Below the pieces are notes generated by a model, which saw only the letters and a program-made list of their open reading frames with translations, had not been told where the DNA came from and ran no database searches. Shown in pieces: positions 11,936 through 21,660 of a DNA stretch of 64,000 bases (positions within the stretch are counted from its first letter, which is position 1; each line of letters opens with the position of its first letter). Source of the stretch: Siphonodentalium dalli (taxonomy: Eukaryota; Mollusca; Scaphopoda; Gadilida; Siphonodentaliidae); the NCBI GenBank assembly GCA_032622095.1, contig CP136067.1, positions 178,782,556 to 178,846,555 on the forward strand. Direction: 5' to 3'. Both the position numbers and the translations under genes were made by a program.

Positions 11936-12890
11936 CAAAGTAGATTTTTTTTTCTTACGAATATTAGTCCAATTTACAACACACACCGTCATTCTTATAT
12001 ATTTACTAATTAAATGCAATGAGTCTCGATGGCAAAATAATTTACTTTAGTTTAAAGCCGATAGTTGCGTCCCGAATCGAGATGTAAATATTTACAATTG
12101 AGCATAGTTCAGACGATGTCTTCTATGAAGTGGTATAGTCGATATCTTTGAGATTTTCGGCAATGTTAGTAGAATGCAACATTCCCCCATTTCGCATAGC
12201 ACATGAGTACTAACTTATCAGTTTCACATACCCGAACAAGTGCATAATATGTCTTTAAGACTAAAATAGCCTAATTTCAAACAACCTATTTGTTGTCAAC
12301 CCATAACGTACACAAATTTGTATCAAATGCTGTCTAATACAATGCTGTTGGAAATTCATCCATGCTCAGAACATTGTTTTTTATTTTGCGTGACATTCGT
12401 CATATGTTTTATAATTAACGACGAAAGGGAGGCATGGTGTATGGTGTATCATAGCATATCGGCAGCCGCTCTGAAACTAATTAAACTATTTCTGCAGATA
12501 CCTTGTCTCATTGTAATGTCCTTTCACTAATGAAAATTTGCGAAAACCTCCACATACAGGTTTATCAATTTGTTCACCAAATAAAATTGTTTGTTCAGTC
12601 AAATTAAAAATAAAATATATTTAGAGTTTCCGTCATCAACTTGTAAAAGATGTTCATAGTTTTTCTTGTTTTTTTTATGAAAATTAATGGTATATCACAG
12701 TTTGCTTTCAAGAATAAGTCTTGTTACAGGCCAGACATTGTATCTATAGTAGATATTTAGATACAAAAGCACAGCTAGTGCTACATTACATCAAATGCTA
12801 TATAATTGTTCACGTAACTATAATTTCTAAACCACTGACAATACTGGACAATGCACACAGTAAATGGATACACAAAAAAGAGAGTGTCAT
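11936..12890. other. No gene recognised
   Basis: AT-rich sequence with only short frames of 60-70 codons and no supported exon or repeat. Confidence 0.4.
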
Positions 12891-13143
12891 CCCTTTCATG
12901 ACGGGAGCTGCTCTGGTGCAGCATTGAAGCTCTTGTGCCAGTGCATTCTCTTATATATCTGAGTCTCATATAGTGAGTCTCGCATATATAAAAGAATGTA
13001 CTGGCTTACAAGGCCAATGTAAATATTGTTAGGCTAATGTATTCTTTTATGCGAGGCTCCCTGTGGGAGACTCGCATATATATAAGAGAATTCATTGGCA
13101 TAGGATTTTCGCAAAATTTCAGGAACCTCCAGTCATGGAATGG
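12891..13143. mobile_element. Small TIR element with nested palindromes
   Basis: The ends are CCCTTTCATGACGGGAG (12891) and CTCCAGTCATGGAATGGTT (to about 13146). Inside are two imperfect palindromes built on TGCATTCTCTTATATAT and CGCATATATAAGAGAA, shared with the adjacent piggyBac-type MITE. A similar element lies at 54604-54807. It abuts copy B of the TTAA MITE, so the two may be nested. Confidence 0.5.
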
Positions 13144-13147
13144 TTAA

Positions 13148-13524
13148 CCCTTTTCCCAACAGGAGGGCCCTGTGCCAATGCATTCTCTTATATATGCGAG
13201 TCGACCATAGGTCGCCTCGCATATATAAGAGAATGGATTGGCTTAACACATTAAAAATTATAAAAATGTTAAAGAATGTAAGAAAAAATGGTAAAAAGTG
13301 TTAAAGGCCAATGCATTCTCTTATATATGCGAGGCGACCTGTGGTCGACTCGCATATATAAGAGAATGCTTTGGCACAGGGCATAACTGTAACTATCACA
13401 ATGTGGTCAAGGAGCCGGTTCCAATGATAACCATATTTGTATGGTTCTATTGAGACAGACCGAAGATATTTTAGGCTGTTGAAGCTTTATTTGGCCGGTT
13501 TTGGCCGGTTTGTTGGGTAAAGGG
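13148..13524 (+). mobile_element. piggyBac-type MITE, copy B
   Basis: TTAA (13144-13147), CCCTTTTCCCAACA at the left end, TGTTGGGTAAAGGG at the right end, then TTAA (13525-13528). It contains two long palindromes of about 65-70 bases each (13171-13240 and 13310-13377) built on GCCAATGCATTCTCTTATAT and its inverse. Same orientation as copy C at 27333-27732. Confidence 0.82.
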
Positions 13525-13603
13525 TTAAGGCACCTTTGATTCAAAAACACTATATCACATGCGAAGTCACGTGCACATACTGCGAAGTATACGATCCCTT
13601 TAA

Positions 13604-13923
13604 AGTGCTACTGTGCTTTCTATCCGGCCATTTATGTGACCATCTCATATTAAATTCAACAGAATATATGAAACACATGAATGAATTTGAGCCATGGATG
13701 AGGGCAATTTACACTCATGTGCTCTGTGAATGATGTAAACAAAAAGGTAATTACAATGAAAATGAGTTTATGACTAGAGCCAAAAACTCATATTAATTAT
13801 AATTACTATGTTATTTACATACTTCGTAGAGCAAATGGGTGTATTTTGCACTCATCCATGGCTCAAATTATTTCATTTGTTGCATATATTATGGTCCCAT
13901 GAATGGCTGGAGTTAGTCCCCCT
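13604..13923. mobile_element. TTAA-flanked MITE (320 bp)
   Basis: TTAA at 13600-13603 and 13924-13927 flanks inverted arms of about 120 bases; 'ATGAATGAATTTGAGCCATGG' on the left matches 'CCATGGCTCAAATTATTTCAT' on the right as its inverse. One arm of the same family is present at 8514-8660. TTAA targets occur in piggyBac and Kolobok; the terminal bases AGTG/CCCT do not decide between them. Confidence 0.65.
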
Positions 13924-14037
13924 TTAAATGCAATTCCTGTGACAAAAACAATTAAATATTCAAGGTCGGAATCTACATTCCTAAACCATTGAAGACTGTA
14001 TGAATAACATGGTGTTAACACAGCCTGTTCTCGTGAA

Positions 14038-14152
14038 AATAAGCACAGTGCGGGCTTATTTTTGAATGTCGCGTGTAGGCCCATATAGAGCTTATTTGGG
14101 AACAAATACGCTCTATATGGGCGTAAAATGTATCGTTCAAAATAAGCCCATG
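14038..14152. repeat. Imperfect hairpin / inverted repeat
   Basis: GGGCTTATTTTTGAA near 14053 pairs with TTCAAAATAAGCCC near 14137, and TAGGCCCATATAGAGC pairs with GCTCTATATGGGC inside it. Together they form a nested foldback of about 100 bases. Confidence 0.6.
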
Positions 14153-14341
14153 TAGAGCTTATTTCAATCTACTTTTTATCAAGACTTACCAGATGAGCGC
14201 TCTTTATAATGTGTGTTCACTGCGGTCCGCGTCATTCAACGGAATAACCGGTATACATGTATATATAAGTTCTGTATGAGCTTATTTCAGAATCAAATAA
14301 ATCCAATATGAACCTATGTGAATATTTAGGTCCTGCGTGAA

Positions 14342-14462
14342 CCTATAACCATAGATTACGTGCATCACCAGTAAATAAGGTTAGCATCCATACCTATAGA
14401 TTACATGCATCACCAGTAAATAAGGTTAGCATCCATACCAATAGACTACGTGTATCACCAGC
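14342..14462 (+). repeat. 45-bp tandem repeat, about 2.6 copies
   Basis: The unit contains ATAGATTACGTGCATCACCAG, TAAATAAGG and TTAGCATCCATACC, starting at 14351, 14396 and 14441. Confidence 0.9.
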
Positions 14463-14537
14463 GGGCGGGCTCTATTTCGCCATTTCGCTGCATTTTTATC
14501 ACGCTATTTCGCTATTGCGAAATGGGTGATCATTCGG

Positions 14538-14792
14538 TCGCTTCTCGGCCTTTTGGCTCGAGCCCGTGCTGTGAGATACGTCCCCGACGATGGTCACCCT
14601 ATCGGACGGGACTTCCACGGTATGGGTTCGCAGCCTGAGGAGGACGAGTGGTCCTGACTGACTGACGGACTTCCGCTTCTAGCGGGGACTGACCCCGACA
14701 GGCAATTTGACCATCTCGTAAGGGTGGGTCACCTCTTTCGGGGTGCTCCAGCCGATAAGAGTGGTCCGCAATAGCCCCGGGCCAAAAAAAAA
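14538..14792 (+). mobile_element. SINE-like unit with a U2 snRNA 5'-end head
   Basis: 14540-14558 (CTTCTCGGCCTTTTGGCT) is the universally conserved 5' end of U2 snRNA. The match stops after about 21 bases; the U2 branch-site recognition region that normally follows (around GTAGTATC) is absent, so this is not a U2 gene. The remaining roughly 220 bases are GC-rich and end in an A-run followed by an AT tract (14784-14808). Part of the 3' half (ACCATCTCGTAAGGGTGG) recurs at 20162-20235. I infer a snRNA-headed SINE or chimeric retrocopy. Repeated TTTCGCT motifs around it obscure any target duplication. Confidence 0.6.
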
Positions 14793-14830
14793 TATATATA
14801 TATATATTTCGCTGTATTTTCCTATTTCGC

Positions 14831-15369
14831 TAGATCATGCCACGAAACTCCATACTCGGCCTGGCTACGCACGTATAGATCATACTCCACCGGCACAAAA
14901 CCTGGTTACATCTTGGTGTTCTGACCCGTTCAAACAATGAACTTTATAACATTGAACGAACAAGGCAGAGGATATATTTATTTTTTAATGTATGTTCCTC
15001 ATGCAATAATTTACTTCGCAATAGTGGGTGGTCCCAGCTCGAGATTTCATGCATTTTGATGACTGTTTTGGGCCGACATCGCACTAAACATTGAATTAAT
15101 TAACCGAGAGAAATTCCATGATTGTAAGCGATGCAAAACAAAATCGCTCACAAAGTCACTTAAATCGTAAGACTTGGAGATGTGACCTTCACCTGCAGTG
15201 AACTACATTATTACGGAACGGTATTAACTGTGTAATATTTTACATGCACCGTTAATTTTCAATGTTATAAACTTCCCTGTCATAACATCAAAACGTTCCC
15301 AGGTTTTGTACTGGTGGAATATTGTCTCGACGGGTGTATGGCTGAAGTAGAGATTCATGGTATGATATA
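14831..15369. mobile_element. MULE-like TIR element, degenerate copy
   Basis: The left end TAGATCATGCCACGAAACTC and right end (inverse: GATTCATGGTATGATATA at 15352-15369) are decayed forms of the TIR of the element at 27299-28704. The interior (14905-15225) matches about 300 bases of that element (TGTTCTGACCCGTT, ACTTTATAACATTGAAC, GTGGTCCCAGCTCGAGAT, CTCACAAAGTCACTTAAA). Right TIR interior: TTCCCAGGTTTTGTACTGGT at 15298. No target duplication survives. Confidence 0.6.
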
Positions 15370-15930
15370 CTGGAACACGTATACTGCGTTATCACATCAG
15401 CAACAGGAATCAGGGAGCTAAATGTGTTCTAGAGCCGGGGAGCGAGTACACAGTGGAATACTAAAGGTGAACATAACTGAAGAATGACCTTCACCTGATA
15501 CATGCGACACGTTATTAAAGGATGACATCGCGTTTATTTGATTTGTACATAATATCTAAATAATTTAAACCGGTGAATGAATGGGGGAATGGATTTTTGT
15601 GAGCGGGAAATTTATTTAACTAGCTGCTGTAGTTCTGGGTTTTTCCAGATCAAATTTGGCCCTGTCGTAGACTTGGGGATTTATTTTAAAAAGTAAACAC
15701 ATGACCTATGAATTTTCTTGCATTTTCGTGATCAACTGGTGTCAATCTAGCTGGATAAACATCACTGGTATGGCATGCAGGCTTCAATTCAGTGAATTTG
15801 GCCGAAACGTTAACACTGTCGCCTATGGGAAACCATTTAGTTCAGTGATTCCTATAGTCATAAAGCCACGAACAGCTCCATTACCACAGATTCCACTCTT
15901 TGATAATATCACACTTATTATGAGGTCCTA
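15370..15930. other. Probable 3' flank of the HtrL/YibB gene; no separate gene
   Basis: No supported gene. On the minus strand AATAAA-like signals occur at about 15611-15616 and 15675-15690. They could serve the gene ending at 16158, but lie about 450-550 bases past its stop, so this is only a possibility. Confidence 0.3.
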
Positions 15931-15933
15931 ACT

Positions 15934-16155
15934 GTGGTTGTGTTGGGCTTGAATGTGATTGGGTTGGGCTTAGTTGTAGTTGTGTTGGGCTTAGTTGTAG
16001 TTGGGTTGGGTTTGGCTGTAGTTTAGTAGTGTTTAATTGTGTTTGGTGTTGGTTTAACTGCGGTTGGGTTTGGTTTAACTGTGGTTGGATTGTGTTTAAC
16101 TGTGGTTGAGTTGGGCTTGGTTGTGATTGGGTTGGGCTTAGTTGTGGTTGGTTTA
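15934..16155. repeat. Minisatellite, unit about 20-22 bp
   Basis: Roughly ten imperfect units of 'GGTTGTGTTGGGCTTAGTTG' occur, ending two bases before the stop codon of the minus-strand HtrL/YibB exon. The array therefore falls in that gene's 3' untranslated region. Confidence 0.85.
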
Positions 16156-16157
16156 AC

Positions 16158-17219
16158 TTAGCTGATCGATGAGTTGTTCGTTGTGATCTGTTTTAGTATA
16201 TCTGTATGCGCTTTGTGCCACGTCTCCCTCATGAGGTATCCTATTTTGAACCAACCGTTTTCATAGATCTGTAAAGGCACCTTATTCAGTCCATGTTTGG
16301 TACCATCCGTATTATACATCCCATATATAATCTGCTGGTCAGTACTCATAAGGTTATTATCCAGAAACGCTTTCACTGTCTGTTTGTACTGTTCAACGAA
16401 CTGTGTCATCACTGCCTTGGTTGCTAAGTTACCAGCACCACCTACCAACACTTGGTTACCGAACACGATGTCTCTCCATGTAAGAGTGTTGTTCAAGCCA
16501 CCAACTCTACTATAAGACACACAAGTAGAGTTAAAATTAGTAGGAACAACGAGGCCGAAATCTACAGCATTCCCTTTGAGTGAGGTATTAGAAATACCTC
16601 TGAATAAACCAATATCGATCCAAGAAAAATACGAAGAATTATAATAATTGTGGTTAATACTTTCGTTCAAAGCTTCAAATTTTGCATGCATTGCGCAGGA
16701 GTATTCAGGCACCACGGTGTTAGGTCGGTGTTTCGGGTATCCTGCCTGTTTGTACACCTTATCTATCTGATCTCTCAATCGGTACGCCCACATGTCTGTC
16801 CTTTTCACCAATATCACTTTCCCTGGCTTTCCATTCCGCAGTTGTTGCATATATTTAACCGAATCCTCGCTGTCAAGGTATGCGATAACCGGGTTTTTAA
16901 TTTTTGAAAACACCCGCATCCAGTTTAGGTATTTATGTGGGGTGTAAATAACTTCTGGGACTCCCTTTTGGAATGTACCGAGATTGAAATAAGCGGTAAC
17001 TATTGTCACGTCCATAACTTTCCGGTTTAGCTCCTCCTCTAGCCGGTGTCTTTCGGAATCTCCCATTGGTCCAACCGATTTCGAGGCTCCACTTCCCTTA
17101 TTAGCTTCTACTCCGGGTGTGCCCGTGGGTCCAACGGCCGTCTTGTTAAGGGAGATAACTTGATTGGTGAGTATCACACCCAATGGTGCATCGTGTTGGA
17201 AAATTCGCCCAGCATATAC
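16158..17219 (-). CDS. HtrL/YibB-like protein, terminal coding exon (partial gene)
   Basis: 353 codons plus TAA are open with no ATG at the 5' side; the frame closes at a TAG at 17253-17255. An ATG-less start next to a strong acceptor (CTTTTTGCAG, 17220-17229) means this is the last exon of a split gene, entered in phase 0 at GTA. The protein resembles the HtrL/YibB family (PF09612): VTIVTAYFNLG at exon residues 71-81, HKYLNWMRVFSKIKNPVIAYLD at about 95-116 (written only to locate it), YFSWIDIGLFR at 197-207, and STDQQIIYGMY at 292-302. Residues 1-60 are a low-complexity T/G/S/K stretch typical of a stalk. Several N-x-S/T sequons (NSS, NTS, NST, NNT) suggest a secretory-pathway lumenal domain. 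The family is thought to be glycosyltransferase-like, but activity is unproven. A signal anchor would be in an upstream exon that I could not find. Confidence 0.78.
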   Translation of the reverse strand, partial: VYAGRIFQHDAPLGVILTNQVISLNKTAVGPTGTPGVEANKGSGASKSVGPMGDSERHRLEEELNRKVMDVTIVTAYFNLGTFQKGVPEVIYTPHKYLNWMRVFSKIKNPVIAYLDSEDSVKYMQQLRNGKPGKVILVKRTDMWAYRLRDQIDKVYKQAGYPKHRPNTVVPEYSCAMHAKFEALNESINHNYYNSSYFSWIDIGLFRGISNTSLKGNAVDFGLVVPTNFNSTCVSYSRVGGLNNTLTWRDIVFGNQVLVGGAGNLATKAVMTQFVEQYKQTVKAFLDNNLMSTDQQIIYGMYNTDGTKHGLNKVPLQIYENGWFKIGYLMRETWHKAHTDILKQITTNNSSIS

Positions 17220-17242
17220 CTGCAAAAAGACGCCAAGGTTAA
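17220..17242 (-). other. Splice acceptor for the HtrL/YibB exon
   Basis: Minus strand: a branch-like TTTAACC, a pyrimidine-rich GGCGTCTTTTTGCAG, then exon GTATATGC. Only 40 bases of this intron end remain before the hAT-like element at 17260. Confidence 0.7.
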
Positions 17243-17259
17243 ATATAAATTCCTAGGAC

Positions 17260-17751
17260 CAGCGATGTCGCAAGCGGGTGTCATCCTGGAGGGGTATTGT
17301 GGGGTGGCTATTGTATTCGCCTTGAAATTTCCAACTGCATCCTCAAAATCCAATGGGAGAGGGGCCTCAGGGGGTGGGGTGTTGTGGAATGGCGATATTA
17401 TTCGCCCTGGAATTTCCAACTGCGCCCTCAAACTGCAACGTCCGTCAAGTTGTACATGATGTTCCTCAATCTTTCAAACTTTCCCTGACACCATCAAAGA
17501 GGTTTGTACATTTCCAATAATTTAACCAAAATTGAGTATTGCGACTATAGGTCTAACATCAACAAATTCCCCACTAATTATACTGGTTGGAAAATCAAAC
17601 TATGGCAACAATTACAACCTATGTTTTGTGTGGTATTTTAAACGTATACTGTATCAGGCATGACATTTCAAATGTCCAACTGGTGCTAATGTTTTACAAA
17701 AGTTGTGGGGGAGGTGTGACACCAGCCCACACCCCTGTCGCCACGTTCCTG
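17260..17751. mobile_element. hAT-like element, 'CAGxGACGTGGCG' family, intronic copy
   Basis: The left end CAGCGATGTCGCAAGCGG and right end CCCCTGTCGCCACGTTCCTG are inverted, matching the better-preserved element at 28999-30112. The flanking octamers CCTAGGAC (17252-17259) and TCTGGGAC (17752-17759) agree at 6 of 8 positions, a decayed target duplication. It contains GAAATTTCCAACTGC blocks repeated about 90 bases apart (17326 and 17410), typical of the family. Confidence 0.65.
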
Positions 17752-18122
17752 TCTGGGACAAAACGAACGAACATTTATTTTAGGCGCATGAGATGTAGAT
17801 CCTGTATAGCTCGAGATTTGAGCTCAGTAGGACTAAAGGCATACCCCGGTGTCACCGAATAATGTTTTAAGGATGAAACCCAACCGGAATGTAATAATAT
17901 AATGGCAGCCATATATTTATACGGTATCATTTTCCGCTATCTATTTTATCGTCCTTGGCATATTTATGTTGAATTTCACGACCGCGCTTTGTTCGGGTGG
18001 TCTAAAGGTTATACAATTCAAACAAAATTATGGTTACACCTGGTTACACTACTCACACCGAAACAAAAAAAATGAAGGATCGAAAACAAGGACAGGGCGA
18101 CATCAAACATAATTATCATAAT

Positions 18123-18683
18123 TGTTAAACCCCACATCGGGGGTTAAGGCATCAACGATCTTTATATTGACCATATACGGAGTTGTTAACGACGAACGCT
18201 CTTTATTGCAATCGACGTGGCTAAACGACTAGCCCCATGCGTCCGAAATACGGATGCGGGACGAAATGCAATTATCTCGATTAAAAAGGCAGAATTGATA
18301 TAAGAAGCGTTTGTTTACAATTCAACGCAACCTTATCGCTCGAAATATTATGCAGAGAGATTTCACGACGGGATTAATTGACTGTCCGCTCTTTTCGGGG
18401 ACTACGGGGAAGTTTAGGACGGGTACCATGAATTAACTCATTGAAAAACAAAGAATGTGTTGTCTGTCGTTCCTAGGAAGGGGGGATTTCATCGGGTCAA
18501 TTAGAATATAATTTAAATAAATAGGTCAATTAGAATACAAATTAAAAAAAACATAAATTAAATTTGAAAAACATTAAATTAATATTAAAAAATACAAAAA
18601 ATAAAAATATTAAAAATATAAAAAAAATATAAATAAAGTTCATGTTTCTGACCAACCACGCCAGTGGCGGGCTAACCTGCTAA
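18123..18683 (+). mobile_element. Helitron array unit a (5'-truncated)
   Basis: Ends with GCCAGTGGCGGGC hairpin sequence and CTAA at 18680-18683 (CTRR rule). No TCTACTATATATTTTG start was found; the body begins at about 18123 with GGGGGTTAAGGCATCAACG, shared with the next unit. It contains the TTCCTAGGAAGGGGGGATTT module and an A/T-rich tract. Confidence 0.7.
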
Positions 18684-19530
18684 TCTACTATATATTTTGA
18701 GAACTCCGTATATATATATGTGTGTATATATGTGTATGTGGGTACTTCATAGAATATAGTATATAAGTGTAAAATCCCACGGACACCGCCGTGGTCGCGT
18801 TTTGGAGAAGCTCAGAGCACCTCTTCTCCCTTCCCAATCATCAAAATCACCGCAAACGCCACTTCGGGGGTTAAGGCATCAACGATCTTTATATTGACCA
18901 TATTCGGAGGTGTTAATGATTAACGCTCTTTATTGTAATGGACGTGGCTAAACGACTGACCCCATGCGTCCGAAATACGTATGCGCGACGAAATGCAATT
19001 ATCTCGATTAAAAAGGCAGACTTGATCTAAGCAGCCTTTGTTTACAATTCAACGCAACGCTATCGCTCGAAATATTATGCAGAGAGATTTCACGACGGGA
19101 TTAATTGACTGTCCGCTCTTTTCGGGGAGACGTGTACCATGAATTAACTCATTGAAAAACAAAGAATGCGTTGTCTGTCGTTCCTAGGAAGGGGGATTTC
19201 ATCGGGTCAATTCGGGGACTAATCTAGGAACGGGGATGTTTAGGACGGGTACCATGAATTATCTCATTGAAAAACAAACAATGCGTTGTCTGTCGTTCCT
19301 AGGAAGGGGGGATTTCATCGGGTCAATTTTTCCACCAGAAAAAAAAAATTCATTTAAAAAATTAAATAAAACAATTTAAATTTTTTTTTTTTTTTAAATA
19401 ATTAATTAAATTTAAAAAAAACCCATTAAATTAATATTAAAAAATTCAAAAAAACAAAATAAATAAAAACAAAAAAATAAAAAATGTCATGTTTCTGACC
19501 AACCACGCCAGTGGCGGGCTAACCTGCTAG
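18684..19530 (+). mobile_element. Helitron array unit b
   Basis: Starts TCTACTATATATTTTGAGAA directly after the preceding CTAA and ends with the CCAGTGGCGG hairpin then CTAG at 19527-19530. 847 bases. The body has a TATATGTGTGTATA microsatellite, 'CGCGTTTTGGAGAAGCTC', and two copies of the TTCCTAGGAAGGGGG-ATCGGGTCAA module. Confidence 0.8.
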
Positions 19531-20662
19531 TCTATACTATATATTTTGAGACTTCCGTATATATATATGTGTGTGTGTGCTTTATAGAATCGAAAACGGC
19601 TGGCTCGATTGAGTTCAAACTTCCCATCTAAGGGTAAAAACCCACGAACACCGTAGTTGTCGCGTTTTGGAGAAGCTCTGAGCACCCTTTATCCACTCCC
19701 AAATCACCGCAAAGGTACGGCGTGGGTTAATCAAGTGATTATTTAATGAGCGTTTGTTTTTGACGCATCGCTATAAAGAGCGTCTGTTTACCATTCAACG
19801 TTATTAGCATCTGCAGAGAGATATACGGGAACATTGAGTGGTTTCCTATGCGGGGAGATTTATTGGATGCCATAGTACTCTTACAACATCATTGTTATAG
19901 TATGTATGACACTTAGGTCAGGGCTTAGGGGGGTAGTTATAGGCATAATGCTTCTCAGAAATCCCGGTTAAAAACCAACACTCACAATTTCGTATTTACG
20001 CAAACGTATACGGGAACAAGTGCTTTCCTATTTTTAGAACGCAACACATGATACCAAACAAAATTACGTCGCGTTGGTGATGGCGTTCACGACGGGATTA
20101 ATTGACTGTCCGCTCTTTGCGAGGATGGGGTTCACGACGGGATTAACTTTGCGGGGACTATTGACCATCTCGTAAGGGTGGACAACCTCTGTCAGGGGCT
20201 GCTCAATGGCCACGGGCAGGTTAAAAAATATCATACCTCTTCTGGGTCTGGGCGTGTATAGACATGAGCGTGTTGTGTTCCTAAGAACGCGGAGCGTGTT
20301 GTGTTCCTAAGAACGCGGATCGGGTAAGTTTTTCCGCCCTAGGTGAGCTCAAACTTCGTATATAAGTGTAAAAACACACGGGGATCGTCGACGTCGCATT
20401 GTGTGAAACATTCTTATGTCTGTCGTTCCTAGGAACGGGGGAATTTTTCATCGGGTCAGTCTTAACCTTCAAACGGGTACCCACAAATAATATATTGTGA
20501 CCCCGACATGACATTGACCTTGAAAATGATCAATTCAATGTCAAATCGGGTAAAATATTGAAAAACCCAATATTAACTCATTGAAAAACACAAACAGAAC
20601 ATAAAACATTGTCATGTTTCATGTTTCTGACCAAGCACGTCAGTGGCGGGATAACCTGCTAG
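19531..20662 (+). mobile_element. Helitron array unit c
   Basis: Starts TCTATACTATATATTTTGAG and ends CAGTGGCGGGATAACCTGCTAG. 1,132 bases. It carries a 3' fragment related to the U2-headed SINE-like unit (20145-20235). Confidence 0.78.
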
Positions 20663-21273
20663 TCTCATATATATTTTGAAGACCTCTGTCTGTCTGTCTG
20701 TCATTTATACAAATATACGATTCTCGACCGATCGGGACGAAACTTGGTACCTGTGTGTAGTTTGACCAGGCGGTGGACGTTGTCGTATTGGCGAACCCGT
20801 GCGGCGCCCGCTTCGCGCATGCGCAGACGAGATCTCGGAAACGGGTGGAGCTATCGACTTGAAATTTGCTATGCCAATGTATCTTGCCCCGGATACGAAT
20901 TTTATCGGGCCGCCGAGCCCGTGCGACGCCAGCTTCGCGCATGCGCAGACGAGATCTCGGAAACGGGTGGAGCTATCGACTTGAAATTTGGTATGTGAAT
21001 GTATCTTGCTCTGGATACGAATTTTATCGAGTCGCCGAGCCCGTGCGGCGCCCACTTCAAGCATGCGCAGACGAGATCTCGGCACGGGTGGAGCTATCGA
21101 CTTGAAATTTGCTATGTGAATGTATCTTGCCCCGGATACGAATTTTATCGGGTCGCCGAGCCCGTGCGACGCCAGCTTCGCGCATGCGCAGACCAGATCT
21201 CGGAAACGGGTGGAGCTATCGACTTGAAATTTGGTTTTTGAATAGCCCGGACAACGTCGGGCTCATCGGCTAG
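20663..21273 (+). mobile_element. Helitron array unit d (second 3'-hairpin class)
   Basis: Starts TCTCATATATATTTTGAAG. Ends with a different hairpin, AGCCCG-GACAACGT-CGGGCT, followed by CATCGGCTAG. It contains four 120-bp tandem units (20797-21235). Confidence 0.75.
20797..21235 (+). repeat. 120-bp tandem repeat, 4 copies, inside Helitron unit d
   Basis: The unit includes GAGCCCGTGCGACGCC, GCATGCGCAGACGAGATCTC, ACGGGTGGAGCTATCGACTT and CCGGATACGAATTTTATCG, with copies starting at about 20797, 20918, 21037 and 21158. The period is a multiple of three, so several frames stay open across the array on both strands. Two further units lie in the next Helitron at 21410-21605. Confidence 0.88.
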
Positions 21274-21660
21274 TCTCATATACATTTTGAAGACCTGTCT
21301 GTATGTTTGTCTGTATGTCATTTATACAAATCTACGATTCTCGACCGATCGGGCCTAAACTTGGTACGGGTGTGTCGTTTGACCAGGCGGTCGTCGTTGT
21401 CGTATTGGCGAGCCCGTGCGACGCCCGTGCAGAACATGCGCAGACGAGATCTCTGAAACGGGGGGAGCTATCGACCTGAAATTTGCTATGTGAATGTATC
21501 TTGCCCCGGATACGAATTTTATCGGGTCGCCGAGCCCATGCGACGCCAGCTTCGGGCATGCGCAGACCAGATCTCGGAAACGGGTAGAGCTATCGACTTG
21601 AAATTTGGTTTTTTGAATTGGTTTTTGAACAGCCCGGACAACGTCGGGCTCATCGGATAG
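21274..21660 (+). mobile_element. Helitron array unit e
   Basis: Starts TCTCATATACATTTTGAAG. Ends AGCCCG..CGGGCT CATCGGATAG, where the terminal CTAG is mutated to ATAG. 387 bases, with about 1.6 units of the 120-bp repeat. Confidence 0.72.

Noticed and set aside
14538-14730. U2 spliceosomal RNA gene
   Set aside because: Only about the first 21 bases match; the branch-site recognition sequence and Sm site region expected in U2 are missing.
17223-17225. Start codon of the HtrL/YibB frame at this position
   Set aside because: The codon is TTG on the minus strand, not ATG, and it overlaps a strong splice acceptor; the coding exon more plausibly begins at 17219.
17046-17459. 137-codon plus-strand frame
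   Set aside because: It is antisense to the HtrL/YibB exon and runs into the hAT-like element; no independent support.
20640-21241. Several overlapping frames of 60-126 codons on both strands, Arg-rich
   Set aside because: They arise from the 120-bp tandem repeat in Helitron unit d, whose period is a multiple of three.
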